Assembly (NCBI GenBank): GCA_037693485.1
Contig: CM075348.1
Location: 34,466,501-34,530,500, forward strand
Length of the DNA stretch: 64,000 nt
Origin: Kitagawia praeruptora
Lineage: Eukaryota > Streptophyta > Magnoliopsida > Apiales > Apiaceae
Direction of reading: 5' to 3'
Shown: positions 44,441 to 54,289 of the stretch, in pieces
Layout of the letters: each line of letters begins with the position of its first letter
Position numbering within the stretch: the stretch's first letter is position 1
Notes under the pieces: generated by a model
What the model saw: only the letters and a program-made list of their open reading frames with translations
What the model was told of the DNA's origin: nothing
The model's database searches: none
Program-made: the position numbers and the translations under genes

Positions 44441-47400
44441 TCAGATCTCCGTTGAGGGGTTGTCGAGATAAATCGCTTCCATCTCTCCTACGAATGCACC
44501 ATCCACATATAATTTAAGGCGTTGACCGTTGACCTTAAATTTTGTTCCATCTTGTCCCATAACTTCAATAGCACCATAAAATTTGACATCGGTGACAGTA
44601 AAAGGTCCAGACCATCTTGATTTGAGCTTTCCGGGAAAAAGTCGAAGTCTGGAATTGAACAACAACACCTTGTCACCAACCTGAAAATCTCTTCTCTGGA
44701 TCATTTTATCATGCATCCTCTTCGTTCTCTCCTTGTAAAGCCGAGAATTGTCATAAGCATCAAATCGAAGCTCATCTAACTCATTAAGTTGAAGAAGTCT
44801 CGCTTGCCCCGCAGCCTTCAAATCCATGTTGAGTTCTTTGATAGCCCAAAAGGCGCGATGTTCCAACTCCACTGGCAAGTGACATGCTTTACCATAGATC
44901 AACCGATAAGGAGTGGTTCCTATAGGTGTTTTGTATGCCGTCCGATAAGCCCACAAAGCATCATCTAACTTCAAGTACCAATCTTTCCTTGACTTTGCAA
45001 CCATCTTCTCCAAAATGCTCTTAATTTGGCGATTAGAAACCTCCACTTGGCCGCTTGTTTGAGGGTGATAAGCAAGAGCAACCTTGTGAGTAACGCCATA
45101 TTTCTTCAACAAAGTTTCGAACTGTCGATGACGGAAATGAGAACCACCATCACTTATCACTGTTCTAGGAACTCCAAATCGAGGGAAGATAATATTCTTG
45201 AAAAGCTTCATAACCACCTTGGAATCATTGGTTACCGATCCAACTGCTTCAACCCACTTGGACACATAATCGACAGCAACTAAGATGTATCTCATTCCAC
45301 AAGAACTCGGGAAAGGTCCCATAAAATCAACACCCCATACGTCAAATATCTCGACTTCAAGAATACTGGTTTGAGGCATCTCATGGCGTTTAGAAATATT
45401 ACCCGTTCTTTGACATGCATCACACGCCAAACAGAAAGCACGAGCATCCTTAAATAGAGAAGGCCAAAAGAACCCAGATTGAAGTACCTTAGCAGCAGTT
45501 TTGGAAGGACCATGGTGGCCTCCACATGCGAGAGAATGACAATGCTTGAGAATGTCATGTACTTCGAACTCAGGGACACATCTACGAAAAATTCCATCAG
45601 CACACTTGCGATACAAGAAAGGGTCATCCCAAAAATATTGTTTAGCATCATGATAAAACCTCTTCCTTTGCTGATAAGTCAATTCTGGAGGGTGAGATCC
45701 ACTAACACAGAAATTTGCAAAATCTGCATACCATGGAGTTTGAGTAGCAACCGAAAACAAATGATCATCTGGAAAAGAATCGTCAATAAGAGTGTTTGAC
45801 GCAATATCTGATTTGAAACGCAACCGTGAGAGATGATCCGCAACTACATTCTCAGCACCCTTCTTGTCTTTGATTTCCAAGTCAAATTCTTGGAGTAACA
45901 GAATCCAACGAATAAGCCTTGGCTTTGCTTCTTTCTTCGCCAACAGATATTTAAGTGCTGAATGATCAGTGTGAACAATGACCTTTGAGCCAATGAGATA
46001 GGATCGGAATTTGTCAAGAGCGTAGACCACAGCTAGAAGTTCCTTCTCAGTCGTAGCATAATTGACTTGAGCTTCATCCAAGGTTTTACTTGCATAGTAG
46101 ATGGTGTGCAATACCTTGTCCTTCCTTTGACCGAGAACTGCTCCAACTGCATAATCACTTGCATCACACATGATTTCAAATGGAAGATTCCAATCTGGAG
46201 ATTGAATGATTGGTGCACTTATCAAGGCTTCCTTAATCCTGTTAAAAGACTCCAAACAAGCGTCAGTAAACACAAAGGTGGCATCCTTAAGCAACAATTG
46301 AGTAAGGGGTTTTGCAATTTTTGAAAAATCTTTTATAAAACGACGATAAAAACCCGCATGACCAAGGAAACTCCTCACTCCCTTGACATTAACAGGAGGA
46401 GGAAGTTTCTCAATCACCTCAATTTTTGCTTTGTCAACCTGGATGCCACGTTCAGAAATCAAATGACCAAGTACCACTCCTTCATTGACCATGAAGTGGC
46501 ACTTTTCCCAATTCAAAACCAAATTCACCTCTTCACAACGTTTAAGCACTTTAGAAAGATTATGCAGACATACATCAAAATCAGACCCATAAACACTGAA
46601 ATCATCCATAAATACTTCCATGATAGACTCTATGAAATCAGAAAATATGGCAGTCATGCAACGCTGAAAAGTAGCAGGGGCATTGCACAAACCAAAAGGC
46701 ACTCTACGATATGCAAAGGTACCATATGGGCAAGTAAATGTAGTCTTTTCTTGGTCATCAGGATGTATAGGGATCTGAAAGAACCCTGAATATCCATCTA
46801 AATAGCAAAAGTACTTATGCTTAGCAAGTCTTTCTAACATCTGATCAATGAAAGGGAGAGGGTAATGGTCTTTTCTAGTAGCAGTGTTTAACTTACGGTA
46901 ATCAATGCACATTCGCCAACCGGTGACAATTCGAGTGGGAATTAATTCATCTTTATCATTCTTAATTACCATTGTTCCTCCTTTCTTAGGGACTACCTGA
47001 ACTGGGCTTACCCATTTAGAATCAGAAATTGGGTAAATGATGCCCGCATCTAACAATTTCAAAACTTCTTTTTTAACAACCTCTTGCATGTTAGGGTTCA
47101 AGCGACGTTGTCCCTGTATGCAAGGCTTATGGTCATCATCTAAGTGAATTCTATGCATGCAAAAATCTGGGCTAATCCCCGTGAGATCATCAATACTATA
47201 CCCAATAGCTTTTCTATGCGCACGCAAAACAGTAAGAAGCTTAAAAACCTGATTATCATCAAGACTAGAGCTAACAATCACAGGACAAGTCTTTTCATCA
47301 TCAAGAAACACATATTTAAGATTAGATGGCAAAGACTTTAACTCTAATTTGTTTACCTGAGGTTCACCACAAGAAGTGACAGTGTTGGTTACCTCACAAT

Positions 47401-49882
47401 TCGGATCAGCTGCACCATCCAACTCAAGAATCAATGAATCGACTTCAGCATGTCCTTCTCCTTCTGAAGCTTCAAGCATGAGCACTGCTTCCAATGCATC
47501 ATTCAATAGAATCTGAGGTGTCTCATCTTGGACAATTCTATCTATAACATCAATCCTGCAGCAAGTATTCTCAAGCAAAGGGGATTTAAGAGCAGAGGTC
47601 AGAGTAAAAGTAATTTTATCATCACCAACACTCAATGTGAGAGTCCCACTTTTAACATCAATAACAGCACCTGCAGTACAAAGAAATGGTCTACCTAAAA
47701 TGATAGGTATTTGGCTGTCCTCTTCCATATCTAGAACTACAAAGTCTACAGGAATATAGAATTTTCCAACCCTAACAGGCACATCCTCTAAAATTCCAAG
47801 GGGATATTTTATCGAACGGTCTGCCATTTGCAAAGTCATCTGTGTACATTTTAATTCTCCCATATTTAGTTTTTGAAAAACCGAGAGAGGCATGACTGAG
47901 ACACTAGCGCCTAAATCACATAAAGCTTTATCAATGAACAATGCACCTAAATGACATGGGATCGAAAAACTACCAGGATCTTTAAGCTTAGGTGGAGACT
48001 TATTCTGTAAAACAGCACTACACTCTTCAGTAAAAGCTACTGTCTCTACCTCACCAAAAGACCTTTTCTTAGTGAGAATATCCTTAAGAAACTTTGCATA
48101 TGATGGAACTTGAGAAATTAAATCAGTGAAAGGAACTGTTACCTCAAGATTCTTGACAAGTGTCATGAACTTACCAAACTGCTGGTCCACCTTAGTTCTG
48201 TTCATCCTACTAGGGAATGGGAGCTTTGGCACAAATGGTGGAGGAGTAACTGCAGTCTTCTCTTTGTCCTTTTTCTTGCTTTCCTCAGTTTCACCTTCGT
48301 TTGTATCTTCCACAACTTTCTCTACCTTGTCTTCCGCAGAATTCTTTTCTTCTTTCTCAGTAGGAACATCGTCAGTAGGCATTGGAGGAGCATCATATGT
48401 ACGACCACTCCTAAGAGCAATGGCATTCACATTTTCCTTTGGCTGAGTTGATTGTGCTGGTAGAGAGCCTTGTTGCCTTGTAGATGAAGAACTAGCCATT
48501 TGAGCAATCTGAGTTTCCAACATCTTATTATGTATCTCCATCTGGTTCATCTTTCTGTTGGTATCATCCATACTCTTTTGCATTTGTAACAATATCTTCA
48601 TCATGTCACCTTGATTATCAGCCTGTGCAGCTTGATTTGCTTGAGGATCATAATTCTGATAAGGCTTCTGGAATCCAGGGGGATTCATAGGTCCTTGAGG
48701 AGGCCTATACTGTTGCTGTGGAGGAGGCTGGTACGACTGCTGATATTGCTGCTGATTAGGAACATTTGTATTCTGAGCATTATTGTTCCTATATGAGAAG
48801 TTAGGATGATCTTTCCAACCAGGATTGTAAGTGTTGGAGTACGGATTGTACTGCTGCCTCTGTTGGAAAACATTTGCTTGCTCCATCTGAAAATTATGTG
48901 AATTTTGAGCATTGTATTGGCAATCATTACCATAGTGGCCTTGGATGCCACAGACTTCACAAACAGGATTATTCATAGGAGCCATGGATGACAATGCATT
49001 GATACTCATAGGTTGAGTAGAGGGCTGAGATGTCTTCAATGAGTGGATCTCCTGAGTTAATGCAGCGAGTTGAGATGATAATAGAGAATAAGCATCCACT
49101 TCAAGTTTACCCCCTTTCTTGGTTGCTCTCGGATTACTGAAGTGATTGGCAGCCAAATTTGAAAGAAAAGCATATGCATCATCAACTCCTTTATCCAGAA
49201 ATACACCACCTGCAGCGTTATCAACCATACCTTTTGTCTCAGGATCAAGACCATTGTAGAAGCGTTTAAGAAGAAACCACTTCTCAAGACCATGATGAGG
49301 GCATGCACGTTGATAATCCTTGAATCTGTCCCAAGCATCCCTTAGAGATTCACCATAATCTTGCTTAAAACCCATCATCTTGTCGATCAAATCATCGGTT
49401 CTGTTAGGAGGGAAGAACTCAGTTAAGAAGGCTTGAGCAATCTCATCCCACTTGGTCAATTCAATATCGTTCAACCACTTTTGAGCTTTATCACGAAGAG
49501 AGAAACCGAACAACATGACTTTCAACTGGTCTGGAGTGACTCCCTGATGTTTAATTGTGGAACAGAGCTGTTGAAACCTTTGTAGATGAAGTGTAGGGTC
49601 TTCAGAAGCAAGCCCAGCAAATTGATTCTGTTGGATCATAGTGAGCAAAGCAGGCTTGATCTCGAAATTTGCTGCTTGAATCGCTGGCATAGCAAGGCCA
49701 GTAGGTACCCCACTCGGAGAGGGCTGTGAGTAATTCTTCAAAGATTTGGGAGGAAGGTCCGCCATCTCAATCTTTGGTTCAGATATCTTTTGCTGCTTCT
49801 TTTCCCTTTGTTGACTAAGAGGAGTTGTATCCTTTTTCGCTTGATCTACTTTCGTTTGAGACCTGGTCTTGGGCATCAACAA
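44441..49882 (-). CDS. gag-pol: Athila gag-pol polyprotein (intact, 1,813 codons)
   Basis: A single uninterrupted frame. Gag lies at about residues 85-235, with a zinc knuckle near 308 (Cys-Glu-Val-Cys, His, Cys). An Ala-Leu-Arg-Ser-Gly-Arg linker typical of Athila lies near 490. The protease Asp-Leu-Gly-Ala-Ser is near 656. Reverse transcriptase has Phe-Met-Asp-Asp near 1090 in place of Tyr-Val-Asp-Asp. One RNase H follows (Thr-Thr-Glu-Lys-Glu). Integrase has its zinc module near 1454 (Gly-Gly-His-His-Gly), catalytic Asp near 1516 and 1574 and a downstream Glu, and ends with a C-terminal module (Gly-Asp-Lys-Val-Leu-Leu). Translation gives a polyprotein cut by its own protease. There is no second, archaeal RNase H, unlike in the two Tat elements here. 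Confidence 0.95.
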   Translation of the reverse strand: MLMPKTRSQTKVDQAKKDTTPLSQQREKKQQKISEPKIEMADLPPKSLKNYSQPSPSGVPTGLAMPAIQAANFEIKPALLTMIQQNQFAGLASEDPTLHLQRFQQLCSTIKHQGVTPDQLKVMLFGFSLRDKAQKWLNDIELTKWDEIAQAFLTEFFPPNRTDDLIDKMMGFKQDYGESLRDAWDRFKDYQRACPHHGLEKWFLLKRFYNGLDPETKGMVDNAAGGVFLDKGVDDAYAFLSNLAANHFSNPRATKKGGKLEVDAYSLLSSQLAALTQEIHSLKTSQPSTQPMSINALSSMAPMNNPVCEVCGIQGHYGNDCQYNAQNSHNFQMEQANVFQQRQQYNPYSNTYNPGWKDHPNFSYRNNNAQNTNVPNQQQYQQSYQPPPQQQYRPPQGPMNPPGFQKPYQNYDPQANQAAQADNQGDMMKILLQMQKSMDDTNRKMNQMEIHNKMLETQIAQMASSSSTRQQGSLPAQSTQPKENVNAIALRSGRTYDAPPMPTDDVPTEKEEKNSAEDKVEKVVEDTNEGETEESKKKDKEKTAVTPPPFVPKLPFPSRMNRTKVDQQFGKFMTLVKNLEVTVPFTDLISQVPSYAKFLKDILTKKRSFGEVETVAFTEECSAVLQNKSPPKLKDPGSFSIPCHLGALFIDKALCDLGASVSVMPLSVFQKLNMGELKCTQMTLQMADRSIKYPLGILEDVPVRVGKFYIPVDFVVLDMEEDSQIPIILGRPFLCTAGAVIDVKSGTLTLSVGDDKITFTLTSALKSPLLENTCCRIDVIDRIVQDETPQILLNDALEAVLMLEASEGEGHAEVDSLILELDGAADPNCEVTNTVTSCGEPQVNKLELKSLPSNLKYVFLDDEKTCPVIVSSSLDDNQVFKLLTVLRAHRKAIGYSIDDLTGISPDFCMHRIHLDDDHKPCIQGQRRLNPNMQEVVKKEVLKLLDAGIIYPISDSKWVSPVQVVPKKGGTMVIKNDKDELIPTRIVTGWRMCIDYRKLNTATRKDHYPLPFIDQMLERLAKHKYFCYLDGYSGFFQIPIHPDDQEKTTFTCPYGTFAYRRVPFGLCNAPATFQRCMTAIFSDFIESIMEVFMDDFSVYGSDFDVCLHNLSKVLKRCEEVNLVLNWEKCHFMVNEGVVLGHLISERGIQVDKAKIEVIEKLPPPVNVKGVRSFLGHAGFYRRFIKDFSKIAKPLTQLLLKDATFVFTDACLESFNRIKEALISAPIIQSPDWNLPFEIMCDASDYAVGAVLGQRKDKVLHTIYYASKTLDEAQVNYATTEKELLAVVYALDKFRSYLIGSKVIVHTDHSALKYLLAKKEAKPRLIRWILLLQEFDLEIKDKKGAENVVADHLSRLRFKSDIASNTLIDDSFPDDHLFSVATQTPWYADFANFCVSGSHPPELTYQQRKRFYHDAKQYFWDDPFLYRKCADGIFRRCVPEFEVHDILKHCHSLACGGHHGPSKTAAKVLQSGFFWPSLFKDARAFCLACDACQRTGNISKRHEMPQTSILEVEIFDVWGVDFMGPFPSSCGMRYILVAVDYVSKWVEAVGSVTNDSKVVMKLFKNIIFPRFGVPRTVISDGGSHFRHRQFETLLKKYGVTHKVALAYHPQTSGQVEVSNRQIKSILEKMVAKSRKDWYLKLDDALWAYRTAYKTPIGTTPYRLIYGKACHLPVELEHRAFWAIKELNMDLKAAGQARLLQLNELDELRFDAYDNSRLYKERTKRMHDKMIQRRDFQVGDKVLLFNSRLRLFPGKLKSRWSGPFTVTDVKFYGAIEVMGQDGTKFKVNGQRLKLYVDGAFVGEMEAIYLDNPSTEI

Positions 49883-49989
49883 CTAAACAAGGAAAAGCAG
49901 TAAGATCGGTCTCAGTTGGAACAAAAGTTCCAAAGAGACAAGAGAAACAATATAAAACAATCAAACTAAAATAATAGAAACTAGGCGTC

Positions 49990-50007
49990 TCCCCGGCAGC
50001 GGCGCCA
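49990..50007 (-). other. Primer binding site of the Athila element
   Basis: On the minus strand TGGCGCCGCTGCCGGGGA begins six bases after the LTR end. It is the usual Athila primer site apart from a single change, commonly attributed to tRNA-Asp. Confidence 0.85.
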
Positions 50008-50013
50008 AAAACT

Positions 50014-51287
50014 TGATATGTTAAATTATACCTAACCGCAAGCGCACGGTATCAATTGTAGTAGATACTAGCAAATACGGGCCGAATCCTCAAGGAGACA
50101 GTTTCAATTTCAATTCAATTGCTATCAATTGTTTCTAGTCACAACGATTGTTTGAGAATTTTATTAACTACTAAAGCAAATTTAACAAAGTTTTAAATCA
50201 ATTAATTAAAGGATCTAGGGCAATTCAGGTTCACCATGTTTACACCAAACAAATCACAAAAGTATAGCTTTTCAATGGGATTAAGTAATTAAAGCAATGG
50301 TTAATCTTTCTCAAGCATTAACGCTCTCAGAATATCTAATGATGTTCTCACACTCACCTTCAATTCTGCTAATTGTATGTAAGCCTCTAGTAGTAAAATC
50401 TCTCGATCTATTACTCCTATTGCAATTAATTAATCCATGATATTGCGCAATTACACAAATTAAGAATTAGAACATATCAATCAGAATTACTCTTTACCCA
50501 TCAATCTACTAATCAAATTAAACCCAAATCATGGTGCAAACATGGCTCCCCTTAGTACCCTAGAATTAAACTACTCACTCATGGTAGAAGTAAAACTAAC
50601 AATAATAATCAAGAAAGCCATAATAAACATGTAATTAGTAAAAAGGAGATAAGAAATACCTTAAACCTTTGAATAACGAAGAACAATGAAAATCCAAATT
50701 AAACCAAGTGCTTACAAAGGAAGAGATGAAGAGAGAAAACCAAAACCCTAGCTTTTGTCCAAAAGTAAAAATACGTATGTATCTATGTCTATCCTCTCTC
50801 TCCCACGTTTTTATAATAAATCCTCCCAATAAAATCTGATCTCTATCTTCTAATAAAAGTATTTTTAATATCCTAATCAATTTACAAAAAGATATCCATA
50901 ATTGAATAGGATTTTCTTGTAAAATTCGTCACTAATTTTGCTCCTCTGTTTCCGGGCTCTTCCAGTTGGATTTTGCTTATTGGACCACCTCTGAATTAAA
51001 GATAATTCCCTAAGCTTCGCGTGGACTGTAAGATCGTCAAATTCTGACTTCTGGAACTCAAGATATGGCCCAAACAGTGTAGGCAGCCCGTATAGCCCAA
51101 TATTACGAATTTTCTCCTATTTTATCTCCAAAATAGCTCTTTTTGCTCCAAATCCTTCCAAGTTATGGATTCTTTATTTCCTACAATAAAACAATAATAT
51201 CTATTAAATAAAAATCCAAATCAATGCAAAACACAATAAATATGAGAATAAAATCATCTAAAATATATATAAAAATATACTCTATCA
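50014..51287 (-). repeat. 5' LTR of the Athila element
   Basis: 1,274 bp, nearly identical to the left LTR. It drives leftward transcription of gag-pol. Confidence 0.94.
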
Positions 51288-51745
51288 AGCATAGCAACTC
51301 AACATGAAATTGTTGAAAAATCTTTCGAGTAGGCATGTTTAGGGGAAAAAAAATATACCTGTACATGTTTTTTTTACGTTGTTTATTTTCCATATTCAAG
51401 TATTGACGTTGTACTTTGGTATAATATGAAAATCTCCAAAAATTATTATGTGTAATTATCTTCTTTATTAGTCCGAACATGGCAACTCAACATCAAATTG
51501 TTGAAAATTCTTTCGAGTAGGCATGTTTAGGGGAAAAAAAAATATACTTGTACATGTTTTTCTTACGTTGTTTTTGTTCCATATTCAAGTATTGACGTTG
51601 TACTTTTGCGTAAACCAAAATTTAGGCATAAGTAATTTGTGTAATTACGTTAAATGTTCATTCGAATATGGCAACTTCACATCAAATTCTTAAAAAAAAA
51701 CCTTGGCGGAGTTACGTTGAGGGGCATAAAAAACATATTAGAAAA
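51288..51745. repeat. Subterminal tandem repeats left of the small-gene cluster
   Basis: Repeats of about 190 bp: AGCAACTCAACATGAAATTG..., then from about 51476 CCGAACATGGCAACTCAACATC..., then a diverged copy from 51665 GAATATGGCAACTTCACATC ending GTTACGTTGAGGGGCATAAAAAA. Each has TTTCGAGTAGGCATGTTTAGGGG or a decayed form of it. The third copy is matched in inverse orientation at 55480-55560. Confidence 0.75.
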
Positions 51746-51892
51746 CATTTAATTACTCTAAATAAACATACTACATCATACAAGTACTTCAATTTGAAAA
51801 CAGAAAATTGAAGCATCATACAATTAGATTTAATTGAAAACAGAAAATTAGAAAATAAGCATACATTGACACGAGAACCACAATACAACTTC

Positions 51893-52168
51893 TTAAAATT
51901 CACTGAGATCAACAGCATAATTCTCGTCCTCAGCTTCCTCAATTTCCCTTGCAATTTGACGTTCCTTTGCAGCTTCTGCTTCTATTACAATTTCACGTTC
52001 CTTTGCAGCTCGAGCTTCCATTTCCATTTTAAATTTAACTTGTTGTGCAGCAAATTCAAAATGTTTTGCAAGTTTAGCATCCTCAGCCTGCACATCGTAT
52101 GACTTTGTGTTTTTCCTGGTTCGTTTGATTTCGTTTTTAGTAGTTTGTGGTTTTTTGCCCTTATCCAT
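51893..52168 (-). CDS. Small charged coiled-coil protein (91 residues)
   Basis: Starts Met-Asp-Lys-Gly-Lys-Lys. A basic N-terminus (1-25) is followed by a Glu/Ala/Lys-rich helix (about 30-80) with repeated Ala-Lys-Glu-Arg, then an acidic tail. No domain recognised. A TATA box (TATAAAA on the minus strand, 52246-52252) lies 78 bp upstream of the ATG, so a short leader is likely. The overall build (basic start, long coiled coil) resembles the ORF at 54829-55271 on the other strand, a possible distant copy. It belongs to the small-gene cluster between the inverted repeats. Confidence 0.5.
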   Translation of the reverse strand: MDKGKKPQTTKNEIKRTRKNTKSYDVQAEDAKLAKHFEFAAQQVKFKMEMEARAAKEREIVIEAEAAKERQIAREIEEAEDENYAVDLSEF

Positions 52169-52245
52169 CTTATGCTATTGTCTTGAAGAAAGTAAATTTA
52201 AGTGGAAACTACTAAGTTGCGATTCTGAATAAGCAGCAAATTGGG

Positions 52246-52252
52246 TTTTATA
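52246..52252 (-). promoter_or_regulatory. TATA box for the coiled-coil ORF at 51893
   Basis: TATAAAAC on the minus strand, 78 bp before the ATG at 52168. Confidence 0.5.
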
Positions 52253-52725
52253 GCCAATTTCGGATTATTATTTAACTTTTTTGTTGATGAAAAAAGACCT
52301 CAATAATTTAAACAAGCGTTATTGTGAAGTGACTACAGCACTTTGCGTACAAGAAATAGAAGACGTGACTACTCAAATTTAGTAGCCTGCATGAAAATAA
52401 TTAGGAATTTCTGAAATCAACTTTACTTTTTAAGAAATCAGCTTTATTTTACTATGCCTGCAATGAACTTTACTTTTTCATAAATCATCTTTATTTTACT
52501 ATGCCTGAAATAATCTTTACTTTTTCAGAAATCAGCTTTATTTCAGTACAGGCTAAGCATGCAGTCCTTTCTCAGAGTGATTTTTTTCAATAATGCAGGG
52601 TAAATTTAAGTGTTTGCTGCTGTGCATTCACATGATTTTGCAGTTCATTCAATTGTATTTTGACAGTACTGTTGAGTCACGGGCTAGTTGAACACCAATC
52701 AATAATTTATCCCTTGATTCCCAGC
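52253..52725. other. Spacer between two divergent small genes
   Basis: Non-coding. CTTTACTTTTT(c/a)A(T/G)AAATCA(g/t)CTTTATTT(t/c)A is repeated about three times between 52418 and 52545 (period about 55 bp). As the space between divergent TATA boxes it is the likely shared promoter region. Confidence 0.5.
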
Positions 52726-52732
52726 TATAAAA
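52726..52732 (+). promoter_or_regulatory. TATA box for the GRF zinc-finger gene
   Basis: TATAAAA, 69 bp before the ATG at 52801. Confidence 0.55.
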
Positions 52733-52800
52733 CGACATAGTGGTGAGGCTTGTTCACCCATCCACTGCAATCTAATTTAGCATTTCACACACAATTCAAC

Positions 52801-53163
52801 ATGTCCAACATTCCCGATTTGAATCTTTGTTTTTGTGATAAGTTGTGCGTTGAACGCACATGGCCCTATGGAAGAAATGCGGGAAGGAGCTATCTCAATT
52901 GTCCAAATGGAGGCAACGGATGTGGGTACATTCGTTGGCTTCATGAACCATTAGAGGAGCGTGCTGCGCGTGATTTTGAGAAATTGGAAATGCAACGAGT
53001 CAGAGAACTAACTCGCCATATGTGTGAATCAGTTGATGAAAATGAGAATGAAGGTGAGGACTCCGTGAAGGAGGATGGGATTGAGCAGAAGGATGTGATC
53101 GAGGACTCCGTGCAGGAAGATGCGGAAGATGATGATGATGATGATAATGAAGATGAAGATTAA
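52801..53163 (+). CDS. GRF-type zinc-finger protein with acidic tail
   Basis: 120 residues from the first true ATG. The open frame extends upstream to 52750 but starts there with TTG. Residues 10-46 form a GRF zinc finger: Cys-Phe-Cys at 10-12, an Asn-Ala-Gly-Arg block, Cys-Pro-Asn at about 35, a Cys at about 42 and a Trp at 46. A helix follows (47-70, Glu/Arg-rich) and the tail from about 80 is Asp/Glu-rich, ending in a run of seven Asp and Asn-Glu-Asp. GRF fingers bind nucleic acids (single-stranded DNA in known cases). Short plant proteins of this type (At4g04775-like) are of unknown function. A TATA box is 69 bp upstream. Confidence 0.8.
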   Translation: MSNIPDLNLCFCDKLCVERTWPYGRNAGRSYLNCPNGGNGCGYIRWLHEPLEERAARDFEKLEMQRVRELTRHMCESVDENENEGEDSVKEDGIEQKDVIEDSVQEDAEDDDDDDNEDED

Positions 53164-53419
53164 TTTCTTCGGCTATGATTAAATGTGGTTGTTTTTAGTT
53201 TCCCCTAAAGAATGTCCTCTACGGATATTCATTTGTATTTCTTGTTTTCATGTTGTGTGATGTTATGGAATTTGATGTTTTAATTAATTACGTAGTTTTG
53301 TTGCACACTATAACACCATCGTAATAGAAGAATACACAGTACAAATACATAATCGAAAAATGCACACTACAAATACATAATAGAAAAAGTAAAAACTTAA
53401 ATAATTGAGTAGTACTTAA

Positions 53420-53767
53420 TTAAATTTCTTCGTCGGACATGTAATCATCAGAGATGTAACATGGATTTTGTTGAAGACGTTGTTCCTCAACGTCTGTTAG
53501 CTCTCTCCCACTTGCACGAACGGAGTCTTTGGCAAGTTGATAGATGTAGTGACGAGTTCTACGTAACAACATTCGGTTGTTCTCAATTCGTATATGTTTG
53601 ACAGCTCGAATGACTTTACGCTTATAATCATTCCAACCCGATGATTCACCAGTACGCGGAAACATGTCGAGGGAATGATGAATAGGGACCCTTGCACCCA
53701 TAGCAATTAGGTCATTTCGTAAACGTTCCGATTCTTCACGCCGATATGCCCATTCTCGTGCATCATA
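53420..53767 (-). pseudogene. Shorter paralogue of the 53814-54242 gene, N-terminus missing
   Basis: The frame is open from 53767 (TGA at 53768-53770); the first ATG is at 53701 (93 codons). It shares a pattern with the neighbour at 53814: Arg-Glu-Trp near the start, Glu-Asn-(N/R)-Arg-Met-x-Leu-Arg in the middle and Ser-Asp-x-x-Met-Ser-Asp-Glu-Glu at the end. It lacks the first ~40 residues and I find no nearby TATA box, so it is probably a truncated copy. A missed upstream exon is the alternative. Function unknown. Confidence 0.45.
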
Positions 53768-53813
53768 TCAATTGCAGAAATTAACACACTTCCAATGATA
53801 AAATTACAAAAGT

Positions 53814-54242
53814 CTACTCCTCGTCGGACATGTCGCAGTCCGATGTATTTTCAGGACTTATGCTCCACTGATGATATTGTCTAGCTTGTAGGATGTCTCC
53901 GTCCTCTGCACACATCCTCGCATCTTCTGCTAGGCTGTATCGTCGTACGCGCAAACGCATTCGATTTTCCTCCTCTCGTGCACGAAATAGCGCGGTTTCC
54001 AGTTGTCGAGGAGTGTTACGTGGCATGGATTTAGCGCGCTGTTTTACTACTCGTAGCCCATACTCTCGACATTGGTCAACACAAATGTCAAGAGTTCGTG
54101 CACGCCATTCCCACTCCCTCCGCATTGTTGCTACTGACAGAGTTGAGTAACGATGATTAGGGTTCAACGAGTAAGCAAATTCATCTTCACACACCCAACT
54201 CCTACCCATAGCTCTAAAAATATCACCAGGAGTATAAGTCAT
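53814..54242 (-). CDS. Unknown Arg-rich helical protein (142 residues)
   Basis: Starts Met-Thr-Tyr-Thr-Pro-Gly-Asp. The middle (40-115) is Arg/Glu-rich and probably helical (Arg-Glu-Trp-Glu-Trp-Arg-Ala-Arg; Arg-Met-Arg-Leu-Arg-Val-Arg-Arg). The C-terminus is acidic (Asp-Met-Ser-Asp-Glu-Glu). No family recognised. A TATA box (TATAAATA on the minus strand, 54275-54282) lies only 33 bp before the ATG, so the leader would be very short. The truncated paralogue at 53420 lies directly downstream on the same strand. Confidence 0.55.
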   Translation of the reverse strand: MTYTPGDIFRAMGRSWVCEDEFAYSLNPNHRYSTLSVATMRREWEWRARTLDICVDQCREYGLRVVKQRAKSMPRNTPRQLETALFRAREEENRMRLRVRRYSLAEDARMCAEDGDILQARQYHQWSISPENTSDCDMSDEE

Positions 54243-54274
54243 TTTGTGATTGGCTGATAGATATTTTGGTTACA

Positions 54275-54282
54275 TATTTATA
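54275..54282 (-). promoter_or_regulatory. TATA box for the 53814-54242 gene
   Basis: TATAAATA on the minus strand, 33 bp upstream of the ATG. Confidence 0.5.
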
Positions 54283-54289
54283 GTGAAAC

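Larger units (their letters stand above)
40221..51287 (-). mobile_element. Full-length Athila-type Ty3/gypsy retrotransposon (11.07 kb)
   Basis: Identical-length LTRs of 1,274 bp (40221-41494 and 50014-51287) differ at about seven positions by eye. The target duplication AGCAT is at 40216-40220 and 51288-51292. On the minus strand the order is 5' LTR, primer site of the Athila type, intact gag-pol, a 2.9-kb non-coding 3' region, polypurine tract and 3' LTR. No env-like ORF is left. The element looks young and coding-competent. Confidence 0.96.
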
